A stretch of DNA of 64,000 nucleotides from Vibrio natriegens NBRC 15636 = ATCC 14048 = DSM 759 (GCF_035621455.1 NZ_CP141823.1:1-64000), one strand, 5' to 3'. Positions 8,511-17,129 are shown, numbered from the stretch's first letter. The notes: generated by a model not told the origin, from the letters alone. Made by a program: numbers and translations.

Positions 8511-9026
8511 ATGACTAAAACCATTCATAAATGGAAGCAAATCGCACTCGTAGAAGAAGACGTTGAACTACCCACTGGTCAGGTCATTTCACACACCACG
8601 ATTCATCACCCTGGAGCGGCGGTTATCTTGCCTATAACAGAGAACAATGAAGTCGTACTTGTGAATCAGTTTCGTCCTTCTCTGAAAAAATGGTTGCTTG
8701 AACTGCCGGCAGGAACACGCGAAGGTGTTGAAGACCCCTTGTCATGTGCAAAGCGAGAACTGGAGGAAGAAACAGGGTTTAGCGCACAAAAATTTATTTC
8801 GCTCGGACAAGTTACGCCTTTAGCTGGCTTCTGTGATGAAATCCAATACTTATTTATCGCACAGGAGTTAACCGCGACTCATCGCTATGAATGTGATGAA
8901 GACGAAGTGATTGAAGTGGTGACGCTGTCACTAAAACAGCTAGAAGAAAAAATTATCGACGGCACGATTACCGATGCTAAAACTATCGCTTGCTTAAGCA
9001 AAGCTCGTCTTTGCGGGTATATTTAA
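8511..9026 (+). CDS. Nudix hydrolase, ADP-ribose pyrophosphatase-like
   Basis: Hydrolyses a nucleoside diphosphate linked to another group; ADP-ribose is the likely type of substrate from overall resemblance. The complete Nudix box GX5EX7REUXEEXGU is present at residues 68-90 (G68, E74, R82-E83, E86-E87, G89), so metal binding and catalysis should be intact. The segment VLVNQFRPSLKKWLLELPAG before it is typical of ADP-sugar pyrophosphatases. I chose the ATG at 8511 (171 residues) because the preceding codons look non-conserved. The frame is also open from ATG 8457, where the stop of a 53-codon ORF overlaps. ltaE follows 15 bases later, suggesting co-transcription. Confidence 0.82.
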   Translation: MTKTIHKWKQIALVEEDVELPTGQVISHTTIHHPGAAVILPITENNEVVLVNQFRPSLKKWLLELPAGTREGVEDPLSCAKRELEEETGFSAQKFISLGQVTPLAGFCDEIQYLFIAQELTATHRYECDEDEVIEVVTLSLKQLEEKIIDGTITDAKTIACLSKARLCGYI

Positions 9027-9041
9027 ACCAAGGAGATATTC

Positions 9042-10046
9042 ATGGACTTTCGATCTGATACAGTAACTCAACCGACTCAAGCCATGCGCGAAGCCATGTT
9101 TACAGCACCAGTTGGGGATGACGTTTACGGTGATGATCCAACAGTGAATGAGCTGGAGCAATACGCTGCAGAACTAGCAGGCTTTGAAGCAGCCCTGTTT
9201 ACTACATCAGGCACTCAAGCGAACCTGTTAGGTTTGATGGCTCACTGTGATCGCGGAGACGAGTACCTTTGCGGCCAACAAGCGCACAACTACAAATACG
9301 AAGCGGGTGGCGCGGCGGTTTTAGGCTCCATTCAACCTCAACCAATCGAGAATAATCCCGACGGCACTTTACCTTTTGATAAACTCGCAGCTGCAATCAA
9401 GCCCGATGACATGCACTTCGCTCGAACGCGTTTGCTGAGCCTTGAGAACACCATAAATGGTAAAGTTCTACCGCTTACCTATCTTGCAGAAGCTCGTGAA
9501 TTTGTTAATCAGCACAACCTCAAGCTACACCTAGACGGTGCACGCGTGTTTAACGCTGCAGTGGCGCTCGATGTACCTGTTAAAGAAATTGCGCAGTATT
9601 TTGACTCAATGACCATTTGTCTTTCAAAAGGACTCTGCGCACCTGTTGGTTCTCTCCTTCTCGGCAGCAAAGAGTACATTGCAAAAGCACGACGCCTAAG
9701 AAAGATGGTTGGCGGCGGAATGCGCCAGGCAGGTATCTTAGCCGCTGCGGGTAAACTCGCGATTACCGAGCAAGTCCTCCAGTTAAAGCAAGATCATATT
9801 AATGCCAAAACGCTAGCTCAAGGATTGGCGGAACTTCCTAGGTTCTCAGTCAATCCTGATTTAGTCCAAACCAACATTGTGTTTGCTAAGTTAGATCCTC
9901 AAGTCGATATCGTGAGCATCGCTGAGAAACTAAAACAGCAAGACATCATTATTACGCCGGGGAATCCTATCCGATTTGTGACCCATAAAGACATTTCAGA
10001 ACAAGATGTTGCCACGTTCTTATCTGCGTTGAAATCTATTCTCTGA
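9042..10046 (+). CDS. ltaE: Low-specificity L-threonine aldolase
   Basis: Cytosolic PLP enzyme that cleaves L-threonine and L-allo-threonine to glycine and acetaldehyde. Its 334 residues match E. coli LtaE (333). Visible hallmarks are the start DFRSDTVTQPT, the DDVYGDDPTVN stretch at about 26-36, the HLDGARVFNA motif at about 163-172 whose Asp contacts the PLP ring, and the Schiff-base lysine in CLSKGLCAPVGS (K196). A strong ribosome site AAGGAG precedes the ATG. It is probably co-transcribed with the Nudix gene upstream and is followed by a compact terminator. Confidence 0.95.
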   Translation: MDFRSDTVTQPTQAMREAMFTAPVGDDVYGDDPTVNELEQYAAELAGFEAALFTTSGTQANLLGLMAHCDRGDEYLCGQQAHNYKYEAGGAAVLGSIQPQPIENNPDGTLPFDKLAAAIKPDDMHFARTRLLSLENTINGKVLPLTYLAEAREFVNQHNLKLHLDGARVFNAAVALDVPVKEIAQYFDSMTICLSKGLCAPVGSLLLGSKEYIAKARRLRKMVGGGMRQAGILAAAGKLAITEQVLQLKQDHINAKTLAQGLAELPRFSVNPDLVQTNIVFAKLDPQVDIVSIAEKLKQQDIIITPGNPIRFVTHKDISEQDVATFLSALKSIL

Positions 10047-10063
10047 CTTGATTTTGATCATTG

Positions 10064-10086
10064 AGCTTCCCCTTAGGGGAAGCTTT
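10064..10086 (+). terminator. Terminator after ltaE
   Basis: A 9-bp perfect stem (AGCTTCCCC at 10064-10072 with GGGGAAGCT at 10076-10084) with a 3-base loop and a short T tail. It lies 17 bases past the ltaE stop. Confidence 0.75.
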
Positions 10087-10124
10087 AATCTACAGCGAGT
10101 ATACGCACCATAAAGAGCTCGCTA

Positions 10125-10442
10125 ATGTTAAAGTACCTGTTGTTTATTTCTGTTATTTTTGCTCCCGCCACTATGGCAAACCCTTCTGGTGACGCAGCCA
10201 AAGGTAAAATTAAGTCACCCAGTTGTGTCTATTGTCACGGTGCGACGGGAATCAGTGTCAATGAAACTTACCCTAACCTCACAGGCCAGGACGCTCAGTA
10301 TCTATTTAACGCAATGAAGTCCTATCAAAACAGTGAGCGCCAAGGCCCCTTAGCAGAAATGATGGCAAGCCAATTAAAAATGCTCAATGATGAAGATCTG
10401 AAAGACGTGGCTGCGTTTTATGCGGAACAACTAACTCATTGA
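10125..10442 (+). CDS. Small periplasmic class I cytochrome c
   Basis: A 105-residue exported cytochrome with one covalent haem. The signal peptide spans about residues 1-18 (LLFISVIFAPATMA, then cleavage near NPSGD). The haem-binding CVYCH is at 34-38. Methionines in the helix at about 81-90 provide the sixth ligand. Size and pattern match the c5/c553-like or c4-half cytochromes that shuttle electrons between respiratory complexes. It stands alone between a terminator and the next gene, so its redox partner cannot be read from context. Confidence 0.85.
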   Translation: MLKYLLFISVIFAPATMANPSGDAAKGKIKSPSCVYCHGATGISVNETYPNLTGQDAQYLFNAMKSYQNSERQGPLAEMMASQLKMLNDEDLKDVAAFYAEQLTH

Positions 10443-10591
10443 TATTGATGTACTCTAAAATTACGGCGACATAAAGTTAACTTGCACAATTCTACTGGCA
10501 CTTTCCCCTAGTACTCTTTACCCTATCGGTTATTAGAATCCAATTCAGTAAGCAAGCATCAATACAAATGCTTTTTGGAGTGATCACCTTA

Positions 10592-11587
10592 ATGGCAACA
10601 CAATTTTCCGATGACGTAATTCAAGGACACAAAGTAATACAAGCCCTAGATGTGGAAGATCTCCCATCCGGTGAACATAAGTTCTGGTTTCGTATTGCAA
10701 CCAATGCACTTTCGCAATGGCAACACCTGCCTGTACTCGTGTTTAAAGGTCAGAAACCTGGTAAGAAATTAATGATTACCGCTGGTGTTCATGGTGACGA
10801 ATACAACGGAGTATTGGCAGCACAAAAAACGGCCAGGGAACTGATTGGCGCTGACCTTGCTGGTACAGTAACCATCGTACCGGGGATCAACTTGAGCGGC
10901 ATGTTGAATAAAAGCCGGGATTTTTGTTCTCCTGACCCGGATGCTGCACGCGCGAACCTAAACCGCTTCTTTCCAGGCAACGAGTTCGGTAATGAAGCGA
11001 ACCGCTACTTGTACACGCTTTGGAATCAGTTATTAAAGCCAAATGCTGACTTAGCAATAGACTTACACACCCAAACCAGCGGCGCAGCCTACCCACTTTA
11101 TGTCTTCGCCGATTTCCGCATTGAGGACTCGTTAAAAATGGCGCGCCATATTAATCCAGACATTATTTTGGATGATCCGGGCGAAAATGGTGTATTGGAA
11201 ACGGCATGGAACAACGTGGGAGTACCAGCTGTCACGGTTGAAGTTGGGACAGGACGTTATACCGATCAAGCTCTGATCGATCGGACGGTAACCGGTATCT
11301 TCAATATTCTTAAACAGTTCGAATTGCTTTCTGGTGTTCCAACGCCGATTCAGTCTTGTGTGGAAGGCCGTGAAATAATAAACGTTCGAGCAGAACTGGG
11401 TGGTTTCGTTCTACCTCAAGTCAATATTTTGCAATCGGTGGAGCAAGGTCAACTGGTGGCAATCCAATATGATAGTTTTGGAGGCGAGATACAACGGTAC
11501 ACTGCTCCTGCTTCAGGCACCGTCATCAGCCATAATGTCGAATCGATTCGAGCGGCGGGATCACTCCTAGTTCGCCTGATTAAATAG
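10592..11587 (+). CDS. Succinylglutamate desuccinylase/aspartoacylase-family amidohydrolase
   Basis: Zinc hydrolase of the AstE/AspA clan within the M14-like fold, expected to remove an acyl group from an amino acid derivative. The zinc-binding HGDEYNG lies about residue 66-72, LNRFFPG at about 121-127, and DLHTQTSG with the third ligand at about 155-162; these are the conserved motifs of the family. The C-terminal part has a biotinyl-like beta domain with GGFVLPQV. The frame also has an ATG at 10568, but the ATG at 10592 has GGAG at 10577-10580 and gives the more usual N terminus. It is not next to ast or ectoine genes, so the substrate is unknown. Confidence 0.8.
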   Translation: MATQFSDDVIQGHKVIQALDVEDLPSGEHKFWFRIATNALSQWQHLPVLVFKGQKPGKKLMITAGVHGDEYNGVLAAQKTARELIGADLAGTVTIVPGINLSGMLNKSRDFCSPDPDAARANLNRFFPGNEFGNEANRYLYTLWNQLLKPNADLAIDLHTQTSGAAYPLYVFADFRIEDSLKMARHINPDIILDDPGENGVLETAWNNVGVPAVTVEVGTGRYTDQALIDRTVTGIFNILKQFELLSGVPTPIQSCVEGREIINVRAELGGFVLPQVNILQSVEQGQLVAIQYDSFGGEIQRYTAPASGTVISHNVESIRAAGSLLVRLIK

Positions 11588-11607
11588 CATTAAACAGTTC
11601 TATCATA

Positions 11608-11625
11608 TCCCCCGATTAAGGGGGA
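11608..11625. terminator. Hairpin between converging genes
   Basis: A 6-bp stem TCCCCC/GGGGGA (11608-11613 with 11620-11625) and a 6-base loop lies between the amidohydrolase (+) and blc (-). There is no clear T run on either side, so it may only be a weak terminator. Confidence 0.4.
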
Positions 11626-11646
11626 CTATTCTATCTATCGTCTGAG

Positions 11647-12168
11647 CTATTGAGTCTGATCAACCAGAATTAACTCGTCTACAGCAAAGCCTTTGTCTCT
11701 GGCTACTTGTTTGAATCTTTCAAAGGTTTCTGAATCCACTTGCGGCTGACGTGATAGCAACCAAAGATAGTCGCGATTGTAGCCAGATATAAACGCGTAA
11801 TCATAATCTTCACCAAGCTCAAAGATGATATACGACGAATAGAATGGGCCAAAGAAAGAAACTTTTAAATGGCCAGTTGACGGCTCATCAACAAAATACG
11901 CTTTCCCTTCCGCTTGCTTCCAACTTTGTTCTTCTTGTGAATAGCCACGGTTTATTACCGTTACACCGCCGTCTTCGCGAAGTTCATATTCAGCGGTTAC
12001 ATTGGATAATCCGCGCTCAAAAGAATGGTCTAATCGCGCAATTTCAAACCATTTCCCCAAATAAGGTTTCAGTTCAAAATTCTGAATTGGATCAACACCT
12101 TCGGGCTTCGATGTACAACCAAACAAAACAGCGACAGACAGCAACAGAAGCGACTTTATCAATTTCAT
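11647..12168 (-). CDS. blc: Bacterial lipocalin (Blc-type lipoprotein)
   Basis: Small outer-membrane lipoprotein with a lipocalin barrel, which in E. coli binds fatty acids and lysophospholipids. The signal peptide ends in the lipobox LFGC with the acylated Cys at residue 18. The lipocalin signature GKWFEIARLDHSFERG follows at about 39-54, and the YLWLLSRQP segment near residue 145 is the family's C-terminal motif. At 173 residues it matches Blc (177). Single gene, convergent with the amidohydrolase. Confidence 0.93.
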   Translation of the reverse strand: MKLIKSLLLLSVAVLFGCTSKPEGVDPIQNFELKPYLGKWFEIARLDHSFERGLSNVTAEYELREDGGVTVINRGYSQEEQSWKQAEGKAYFVDEPSTGHLKVSFFGPFYSSYIIFELGEDYDYAFISGYNRDYLWLLSRQPQVDSETFERFKQVARDKGFAVDELILVDQTQ

Positions 12169-12289
12169 TACAAGTTCCCATATTAGTTAGTGACTGATTT
12201 TACTGAATATGGTCCAAAACGGATCATAAACCCTATTTGTTTATGGGGGGCATCACAATCATACCTATGTTTTTGGTAATTAAAGTACC

Positions 12290-12313
12290 ATTCCTACAAA
12301 TATTCCTACAAAT
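12290..12313. repeat. Tandem direct repeat of 12 bases
   Basis: ATTCCTACAAAT occurs twice head to tail at 12290-12301 and 12302-12313, about 80 bases before a TATAAT box (12394-12399) that could serve the cystatin-like gene. A tandem repeat at this place may be a regulator site; nothing else in the 260-base gap is recognisable. Confidence 0.5.
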
Positions 12314-12428
12314 TCAGTTATTTATTTTGCATTTTGACGTCTTGCCTATCGAAAGTTTGCACAACATAGACATTTCTCTTCATAGGAGCCTTTTATAATA
12401 CGCCCCGATATAAATTGAGGTTATTGTT

Positions 12429-12809
12429 ATGAAGTTTAAGACAATGTCAGCTTGTGCAGTTTTGGTATTGCTTGTTGGTTGCCAACAAAACAGTCCCGAA
12501 GAGACGACAGAAATAACAACCTCGGCAGACGTATGCAGTAGTCAGGGAAATATGCCAGGTGGGTGGAAAATGTTTAAGTCTACACCCGACGTTCAAAAGG
12601 CGATGGCTTTTGTACTGACAGAAATGGATTCAGCTTCATCGTTCAAACAAATTATCAATGTTCATGCACAAATCGTCAGCGGCGTGAATTACGCGATTGA
12701 ATTTGAAATGGATGATGGTGTGGTTTGGAACACGATCGTTTATCGCAATTTGGATGGTGACTACTCTATTACACAATCACCACACGAAGGGAAATTCTGC
12801 GAACAGTGA
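12429..12809 (+). CDS. Cystatin-like lipoprotein
   Basis: A 126-residue lipoprotein: signal peptide with lipobox LVGC (Cys18), then a low-complexity acidic spacer and a small domain. The domain has the order of the cystatin fold: a paired Gly near the start (GGW at 44-46), a helix (about 53-70), and the inhibitory first hairpin Q-x-V-x-G as QIVSG at 81-85. Strands with VNYAIEFEM and WNTIVYRNL follow. Family I25 cystatins inhibit papain-like cysteine proteases by these Gly and QxVxG elements, so an exported protease inhibitor is inferred. Two cysteines (36 and 124) could form a disulfide. A TATAAT lies upstream and a terminator follows. The assignment rests on motif and length only. Confidence 0.6.
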   Translation: MKFKTMSACAVLVLLVGCQQNSPEETTEITTSADVCSSQGNMPGGWKMFKSTPDVQKAMAFVLTEMDSASSFKQIINVHAQIVSGVNYAIEFEMDDGVVWNTIVYRNLDGDYSITQSPHEGKFCEQ

Positions 12810-12821
12810 TTTCAAACCTTG

Positions 12822-12845
12822 AAAGCCCCTAATCTGGGGCTTTTT
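12822..12845 (+). terminator. Terminator after the cystatin-like gene
   Basis: AAAGCCCC (12822-12829) pairs with GGGGCTTT (12836-12843), 6-base loop, followed by T's to 12845. It lies 12 bases past the stop. Confidence 0.88.
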
Positions 12846-12866
12846 GGGCATATAGACCGCTACGTT

Positions 12867-13220
12867 TTAATTTTTAAGGGCGGCTGTAACAATCAGCTCT
12901 ACTTTGAGTTCTGGGCTGGCAAGTTTTGCTTCGCCACATGCTCGGGCAGGCGCATAGCCGTCTTCAAACCACTGATCCCATACGCCATTCATTTCATCAA
13001 AGTCTTTCATATCGGCTAACCACACAATGGTCTGCAGTACGTGCTTGCGGTCACTTCCCGCTTCGATAAGCAGGCTTTCGACTCTTTTCAGCGCTTCTTC
13101 TGTTTGCTCCGCAACGCTCGTGCCACGAACGCCAACTTGGCCACAAAGGTAAACCGTATCATTGTGAATCACTACTTTGCTCATTCGCTGGTTAGTGTAC
13201 TGTCTTTGGATCTCGCTCAT
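12867..13220 (-). CDS. RidA-family (YjgF) enamine/imine deaminase
   Basis: A small soluble Rid protein (117 residues) that in characterised members hydrolyses reactive enamines or imines formed by PLP or flavin enzymes. The start MSEIQRQYTNQRMSKVVIHN, the GQVG turn and the helix WLADMKDFDEMN fit the Rid fold. The position of the usual catalytic Arg (AR in the ARACGEAKLASPELKVE segment, about 94) is kept. GAAGGAG precedes the ATG. The start lies 29 bases inside the 3' end of the flavin subunit gene, so it is the last gene of the operon. Its job here is probably to clear imines made by the dehydrogenase. Confidence 0.85.
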   Translation of the reverse strand: MSEIQRQYTNQRMSKVVIHNDTVYLCGQVGVRGTSVAEQTEEALKRVESLLIEAGSDRKHVLQTIVWLADMKDFDEMNGVWDQWFEDGYAPARACGEAKLASPELKVELIVTAALKN

Positions 13221-14652
13221 TGTTCACTCCTTCACTCTTATACTTTTTCATAAATGATTTGTTTGCTGGCGTTAAGCTTGCGAGCTCACCCAGTTTTAAC
13301 GGTTTTATTGGGTTACGAAGACGGTAATATCCTACTTGTTCCATCGATTGCCCGATTTTATCGCTAATGATATGTGCCACGGTCGAGCCGCAATATCTGC
13401 CTTGGCATGGTCCCATTCCACAACGGGTAAAGGTTTTAATTTGATTGATACCATTTGCGCCATCGACAGCATGCTTTCGAATTTGTCCAGCCGTGACTTC
13501 CTCACAGCGGCAGACAATAGTTTTATCAGATGGCACCAGTGCTTGTTTAGGCGGCGTATACAATGTGTCTAAAAACGGTCGCACGGTCAGTTCATGCTGG
13601 ATTGATTTTTTAAGTGTTGCCGACTCACTGATCTGATGTTGGCTGTCTCCAATAGATAAAGCGCTGAGCACATTCACAGCAACCAGCTCTCCTTGAAGTT
13701 CTGCCACCAGCGCACCGCCAATTCCACCGCTATCTCCTGCAATGTACACACCTTGGCGAGAACTCATATTGTTTTCATCCAGCGCAGGCTTCCAGCAAAC
13801 TTGCAGCTTGTCCCAGTAATGATCTAAGCCCATCGCTCTGGTTAATTGCACGTTAGGAATCACACCAATATGCGCTAGTACCGTTTCCGTCTCTAACGAG
13901 ATTGATTTTCCACCACATTGAAAATTGAGGCGTTTCACACTGTCTGAACCCTCAGCCTCAATGTCAGTTACGCCCGTGTAACGCTTTATACCTGCTTTAC
14001 GTAATTTGGCTAACAGACCAAGTCCTTTGATCAGGTATTTGCGCCCTTTCCAGGCATTTGAAGCATAACTGATGGCTTTTACATAGCTGTCCGATTGTTG
14101 GATATCGACAATCGCCTTAGGTGGTGCACCAGCGTCAATCATTTGCGCAGCTAACAGATAAAGCAGTGGTCCAGTTCCAACCATCACTGCCTGTTTAGGT
14201 ACCAAACCTGATGTTTTCATCATGATCTGACAAGCACCCGCCGTCATCACTCCGGGCAATGTCCAGCCAGAAAACGGAAAAGAGCGTTCAATTGCACCTG
14301 TCGCAATAATGATCTGCTTAGCCACAGTCTTTTGTGCTTTTCCGTGTTGACTCCAATACACCGTATTGTCGTCATCAATACGCCACAATGTTGCCTGGGC
14401 TATATGTTTGATCGGTGCCTTATTAAAGGCTTTGACTAGCGCAGATCCACGAAGGTAATCAGGACCAAAAACATCGCCGTTAGGATGGCCATTTTCTCGT
14501 ACCGCTCGATAGATTTGACCGCCTGGACGTGGCTGTTCATCAATAACGGTGACGCTGGCACCTGCCTCAGCACAGCGTACCGCGGCTTTCATTCCCGCTG
14601 GGCCAGCACCAATCACGCACACATCTACCACATTTTGTATTTCGACTTGCAT
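13192..14652 (-). CDS. FAD/NAD(P)-binding dehydrogenase subunit with C-terminal [2Fe-2S] site (OoxA/HcnB/LhpE-like)
   Basis: Large subunit of a membrane-type amino acid or opine dehydrogenase. The FAD motif GAGPAGMKAA begins near residue 15, followed by ERSFPFSGWTLPGV typical of the family, and a second dinucleotide motif VGTGPLLYLLAA. The C-terminal BFD-like iron-sulfur domain carries the CRCEE and RCGMGPCQGRYC cysteines (about residues 399-440). Subunits of this type occur in opine oxidases (OoxA/NoxA), D-hydroxyproline dehydrogenase and hydrogen cyanide synthase (HcnB). AGGAG precedes the ATG. Neighbours encode the other two subunits, RidA and a TRAP importer. The substrate is not known; hydroxyproline epimerase and ketoglutarate semialdehyde genes are absent here. 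Confidence 0.85.
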   Translation of the reverse strand: MQVEIQNVVDVCVIGAGPAGMKAAVRCAEAGASVTVIDEQPRPGGQIYRAVRENGHPNGDVFGPDYLRGSALVKAFNKAPIKHIAQATLWRIDDDNTVYWSQHGKAQKTVAKQIIIATGAIERSFPFSGWTLPGVMTAGACQIMMKTSGLVPKQAVMVGTGPLLYLLAAQMIDAGAPPKAIVDIQQSDSYVKAISYASNAWKGRKYLIKGLGLLAKLRKAGIKRYTGVTDIEAEGSDSVKRLNFQCGGKSISLETETVLAHIGVIPNVQLTRAMGLDHYWDKLQVCWKPALDENNMSSRQGVYIAGDSGGIGGALVAELQGELVAVNVLSALSIGDSQHQISESATLKKSIQHELTVRPFLDTLYTPPKQALVPSDKTIVCRCEEVTAGQIRKHAVDGANGINQIKTFTRCGMGPCQGRYCGSTVAHIISDKIGQSMEQVGYYRLRNPIKPLKLGELASLTPANKSFMKKYKSEGVNNERDPKTVH

Positions 14653-14663
14653 GATTTCTCCTG

Positions 14664-14963
14664 TTAAGTTCTTTGGCGGCTAATCGTCATGCCGTCTTCA
14701 ATCAAATTCATGCAGGCTTGAACATTCTGTTCACCGTTAACGACTACACGACATTCAAAACAGCTACCCATCATGCAGAACGGTGCGCGTGGTGAGCCTG
14801 ATTGTGGCGTCTCGCGAGTGTGGTTCACATCAGCAGCTAAAAGTGCCACAGCTATCGTGTCTCCTTCGCAGGCAGTGTATTCTTTGCCTTCCCAATAAAA
14901 TCGAACTATTCGAGGTCGTGTACCCGAGTTTGAAATCCGTTGAAACTTAGAATCTGTCTTCAC
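14664..14963 (-). CDS. [2Fe-2S] ferredoxin-like dehydrogenase subunit (HcnA/LhpF-like)
   Basis: Small iron-sulfur subunit that links the two flavin subunits. It carries the family cluster motif CMMGSCFECRV and a distal ACMN cysteine. The frame is open from an ATG at 14987, inside the upstream gene. I favour the GTG at 14963 because GGAG lies 7 bases before it, which gives 99 residues as usual for this subunit. The start overlaps the upstream dehydrogenase gene by 17 bases and the next gene begins 11 bases past the stop, so all three subunits should be made together. Confidence 0.82.
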   Translation of the reverse strand: MKTDSKFQRISNSGTRPRIVRFYWEGKEYTACEGDTIAVALLAADVNHTRETPQSGSPRAPFCMMGSCFECRVVVNGEQNVQACMNLIEDGMTISRQRT

Positions 14964-16044
14964 TGAACAACTCCAAATTTGGTGCATCAGCCGTTTGCTC
15001 TAGCCAATGAGGTAGTAAATACGAATGGACCGCGGCCAACGTAATGCCACTGTGGCAACTAATCAGGTAGGCCCCTGAGTTGGTTTTAGATTGCTGGTAA
15101 ATAGGCAAACCGTCAGGCGAGATAATCCGGATGGCTCCCCAGCTACGGACCAGTTTGGTTTTCGCCAAGAATGGATACACAGCAATAGCACGCTCTGCAA
15201 TGGCAGCCGTCATTTCGAGTGTGTCACTGTCATCAAAGCCCGCGTTCTCTTTAGAGTCACCGATTTGAATGCCGCCCTCGTCGACCTGACGAATAATCCC
15301 TGAAGGTCGCTTCAAGGTGGGAGCAAGCTTCTCAGTGATCAGAACCTGACCTTTCTGTGGTGATATAGGCGCAATAAAACCGAGTTTAGGACCAAGTGTC
15401 GCAGTACCTAATCCTGCAGAAAGGATGACTTTATCGCCTATATACTGGGTACCATCTTCAAGCGTGACCTGAAATTTTCCGCGACTGTCTTTATTTACAT
15501 CAGATACGTTAACACCCGTGATCAAATTCGCACCGAGATCCTGTATCGCTTTGGTGTATGCCTTGAGTAACTTTAACGGATTAACATGACCGTCTTCTGG
15601 GCCATAGATTGCCCCAATCACATCCGGACCGATATGCGGATCTTCTTTAAGTAGTTGATCTCTGTTCCAAACCTCATAAGGATGGTCGGTACCTAACGCT
15701 TTTCTTAAAGCTTCATATTGTTTTGCTTTGGCCGCCATCTCTTTCTCACAAAAATGAAAGTCGTATCCGCCCTGTTGCTTTAGGTTGAGGTCTTCACCCG
15801 TCGCTTTTTCTAGCTCATCTGCTAACCCTCTCCACAAGTTAACAGAACGGCGAGTCCACGCTGCATAGTGCGGTGCATCTAACCCTTTACTGGAAAGCCA
15901 CACCAAGCCAAAGTTTCCACGTGATGCCCGATGTGCGCTGTCTCCACCGTCCAAAACGGTAACTTTATGGCCAGCTTTTAGTAGGCCGTAAGCCACTGCG
16001 CAGCCCACAACACCGCCACCGACAACAATGTATTCCGGTTTCAT
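14947..16044 (-). CDS. FAD-dependent amino acid oxidoreductase, catalytic subunit (DAO family; OoxB/HcnC/LhpB-like)
   Basis: A DadA/glycine-oxidase-fold flavoprotein of 365 residues that should hold the substrate oxidation site. The Rossmann FAD motif VVGGGVVGCAVAYGLLKAGH lies at residues 6-25. The stretch GDKVILSAGLGTATLGPKLG and the C-terminal SCHSGITLAAV are family features. It is the first dehydrogenase gene after dctP in this operon. The set (DAO subunit, 2Fe-2S subunit, FAD/NAD subunit) is the composition of opine oxidase and D-hydroxyproline dehydrogenase. Sequence alone does not separate these. Confidence 0.82.
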   Translation of the reverse strand: MKPEYIVVGGGVVGCAVAYGLLKAGHKVTVLDGGDSAHRASRGNFGLVWLSSKGLDAPHYAAWTRRSVNLWRGLADELEKATGEDLNLKQQGGYDFHFCEKEMAAKAKQYEALRKALGTDHPYEVWNRDQLLKEDPHIGPDVIGAIYGPEDGHVNPLKLLKAYTKAIQDLGANLITGVNVSDVNKDSRGKFQVTLEDGTQYIGDKVILSAGLGTATLGPKLGFIAPISPQKGQVLITEKLAPTLKRPSGIIRQVDEGGIQIGDSKENAGFDDSDTLEMTAAIAERAIAVYPFLAKTKLVRSWGAIRIISPDGLPIYQQSKTNSGAYLISCHSGITLAAVHSYLLPHWLEQTADAPNLELFSEDRF

Positions 16045-16069
16045 AACATTCTCTTCAGACTGATAGTTT

Positions 16070-16086
16070 GGGGGCGGTTTGCCCCC
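16070..16086 (-). other. Intercistronic hairpin after dctP
   Basis: GGGGGC and GCCCCC (16070-16075 and 16081-16086) form a strong 6-bp stem in the 59-base gap between dctP and the dehydrogenase genes. There is no T tract after it on the minus strand. It may protect the dctP message or partly reduce downstream transcription, as is common after binding-protein genes. Confidence 0.6.
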
Positions 16087-16103
16087 TTAAATTTGCGTTT
16101 CGC

Positions 16104-17129
16104 TTAGTTCAGCGCTTTGTCCAGGATTGGTTGGCTCCACTCAGAGCCCATATCATTAATGATTTGTGGCCAAACTGTCGCTCGTACTTTTTCAGCGGTT
16201 TTGCTTAGCTGTGCCGGTGTCATTTCAACAATGGTTGCACCCGCCTCAACAAGTCTTTGCTCATTCTCTTTCTGATCGATTTGAGCAGCATCCCAACGAC
16301 GAGATTCAAATTTCTCGGACGCCGCTTTAAGTGCTTGCTGTTCGTCATCATCAAGGTCTGCAAGGCGCTCAGAATTAATCAATAAATACCAAAGTTCAAA
16401 ATGCGTATTCAAAGGAATGTACGTTTTCGTCACATCACGGAATGACGCGTAGTAACCTTCAGCACCAGAACCAATTACACCGTCTACTACGCCCGTTTGC
16501 ACTGCAGTAAACGCTTCAGAAAATGGAAGGGGTGAACCTATATAACCCACATTATCTGCCAGTAGTTGGAAGCTCTTAACTGGTGGTACACGCAGCTTGA
16601 TCCCTTTCGCTGCATCTGGATCTCCCGCGTCTATCGCGTCACGGTTTAACGAGATGCCCCCGAAGTAAACTGGGTAAGCGGCAAGCAAGGTAATATCTTG
16701 TTGTTCAAACAACTCTTCCATGGCTACACGAACAGGAGAACCGGAACCATAAATGTTCTTCGCTTCTTCCCAGTTATTAGCTAGAAACGGCAACACGCCA
16801 AGTTGCATTCTTCTGTCTGTTGATGTGGCTGCTGGCTGCAACGCCATGTCGACAGCACCTACAGAGATACGTTCCTGAACTAACGTGTAATCTCCCAAAG
16901 CGTTTGCAGCGTATATTCTCAGTTTTACATCACCGTCGGTTGCCGTTTCTAAATCGCTGCTTAGCTGCTTGATATCGTTATCGACAACCGTACCTTGTGG
17001 ACGAACGTGACTGATTTTTAGCGTTGTTGCCTGAGATGGTATCGCTGCTAATGAAGCAGCAACTAACGACGCAATCACAGTGCATTTTTTCAGTGCTTTT
17101 GATGGTGCAAACTTACTTGTTTTTGTCAT
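16104..17129 (-). CDS. TRAP transporter substrate-binding protein (DctP family)
   Basis: Periplasmic solute receptor of 341 residues with a signal peptide of about 34 residues ending in the SQATT region. It has the typical DctP elements: ISHVRPQGTVVDNDIKQLS at the start of the mature part, the QERISVGAVDMALQPA stretch, and the hinge LRVPPVKSFQLLADNVG-like region in which the conserved Arg binds the substrate carboxylate. AAGGAAA precedes the ATG. It is the third gene in the order dctQ-dctM-dctP. Given the dehydrogenase downstream, the ligand is probably an N-substituted or D-amino acid with a carboxylate, which is inference. Confidence 0.88.
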   Translation of the reverse strand: MTKTSKFAPSKALKKCTVIASLVAASLAAIPSQATTLKISHVRPQGTVVDNDIKQLSSDLETATDGDVKLRIYAANALGDYTLVQERISVGAVDMALQPAATSTDRRMQLGVLPFLANNWEEAKNIYGSGSPVRVAMEELFEQQDITLLAAYPVYFGGISLNRDAIDAGDPDAAKGIKLRVPPVKSFQLLADNVGYIGSPLPFSEAFTAVQTGVVDGVIGSGAEGYYASFRDVTKTYIPLNTHFELWYLLINSERLADLDDDEQQALKAASEKFESRRWDAAQIDQKENEQRLVEAGATIVEMTPAQLSKTAEKVRATVWPQIINDMGSEWSQPILDKALN

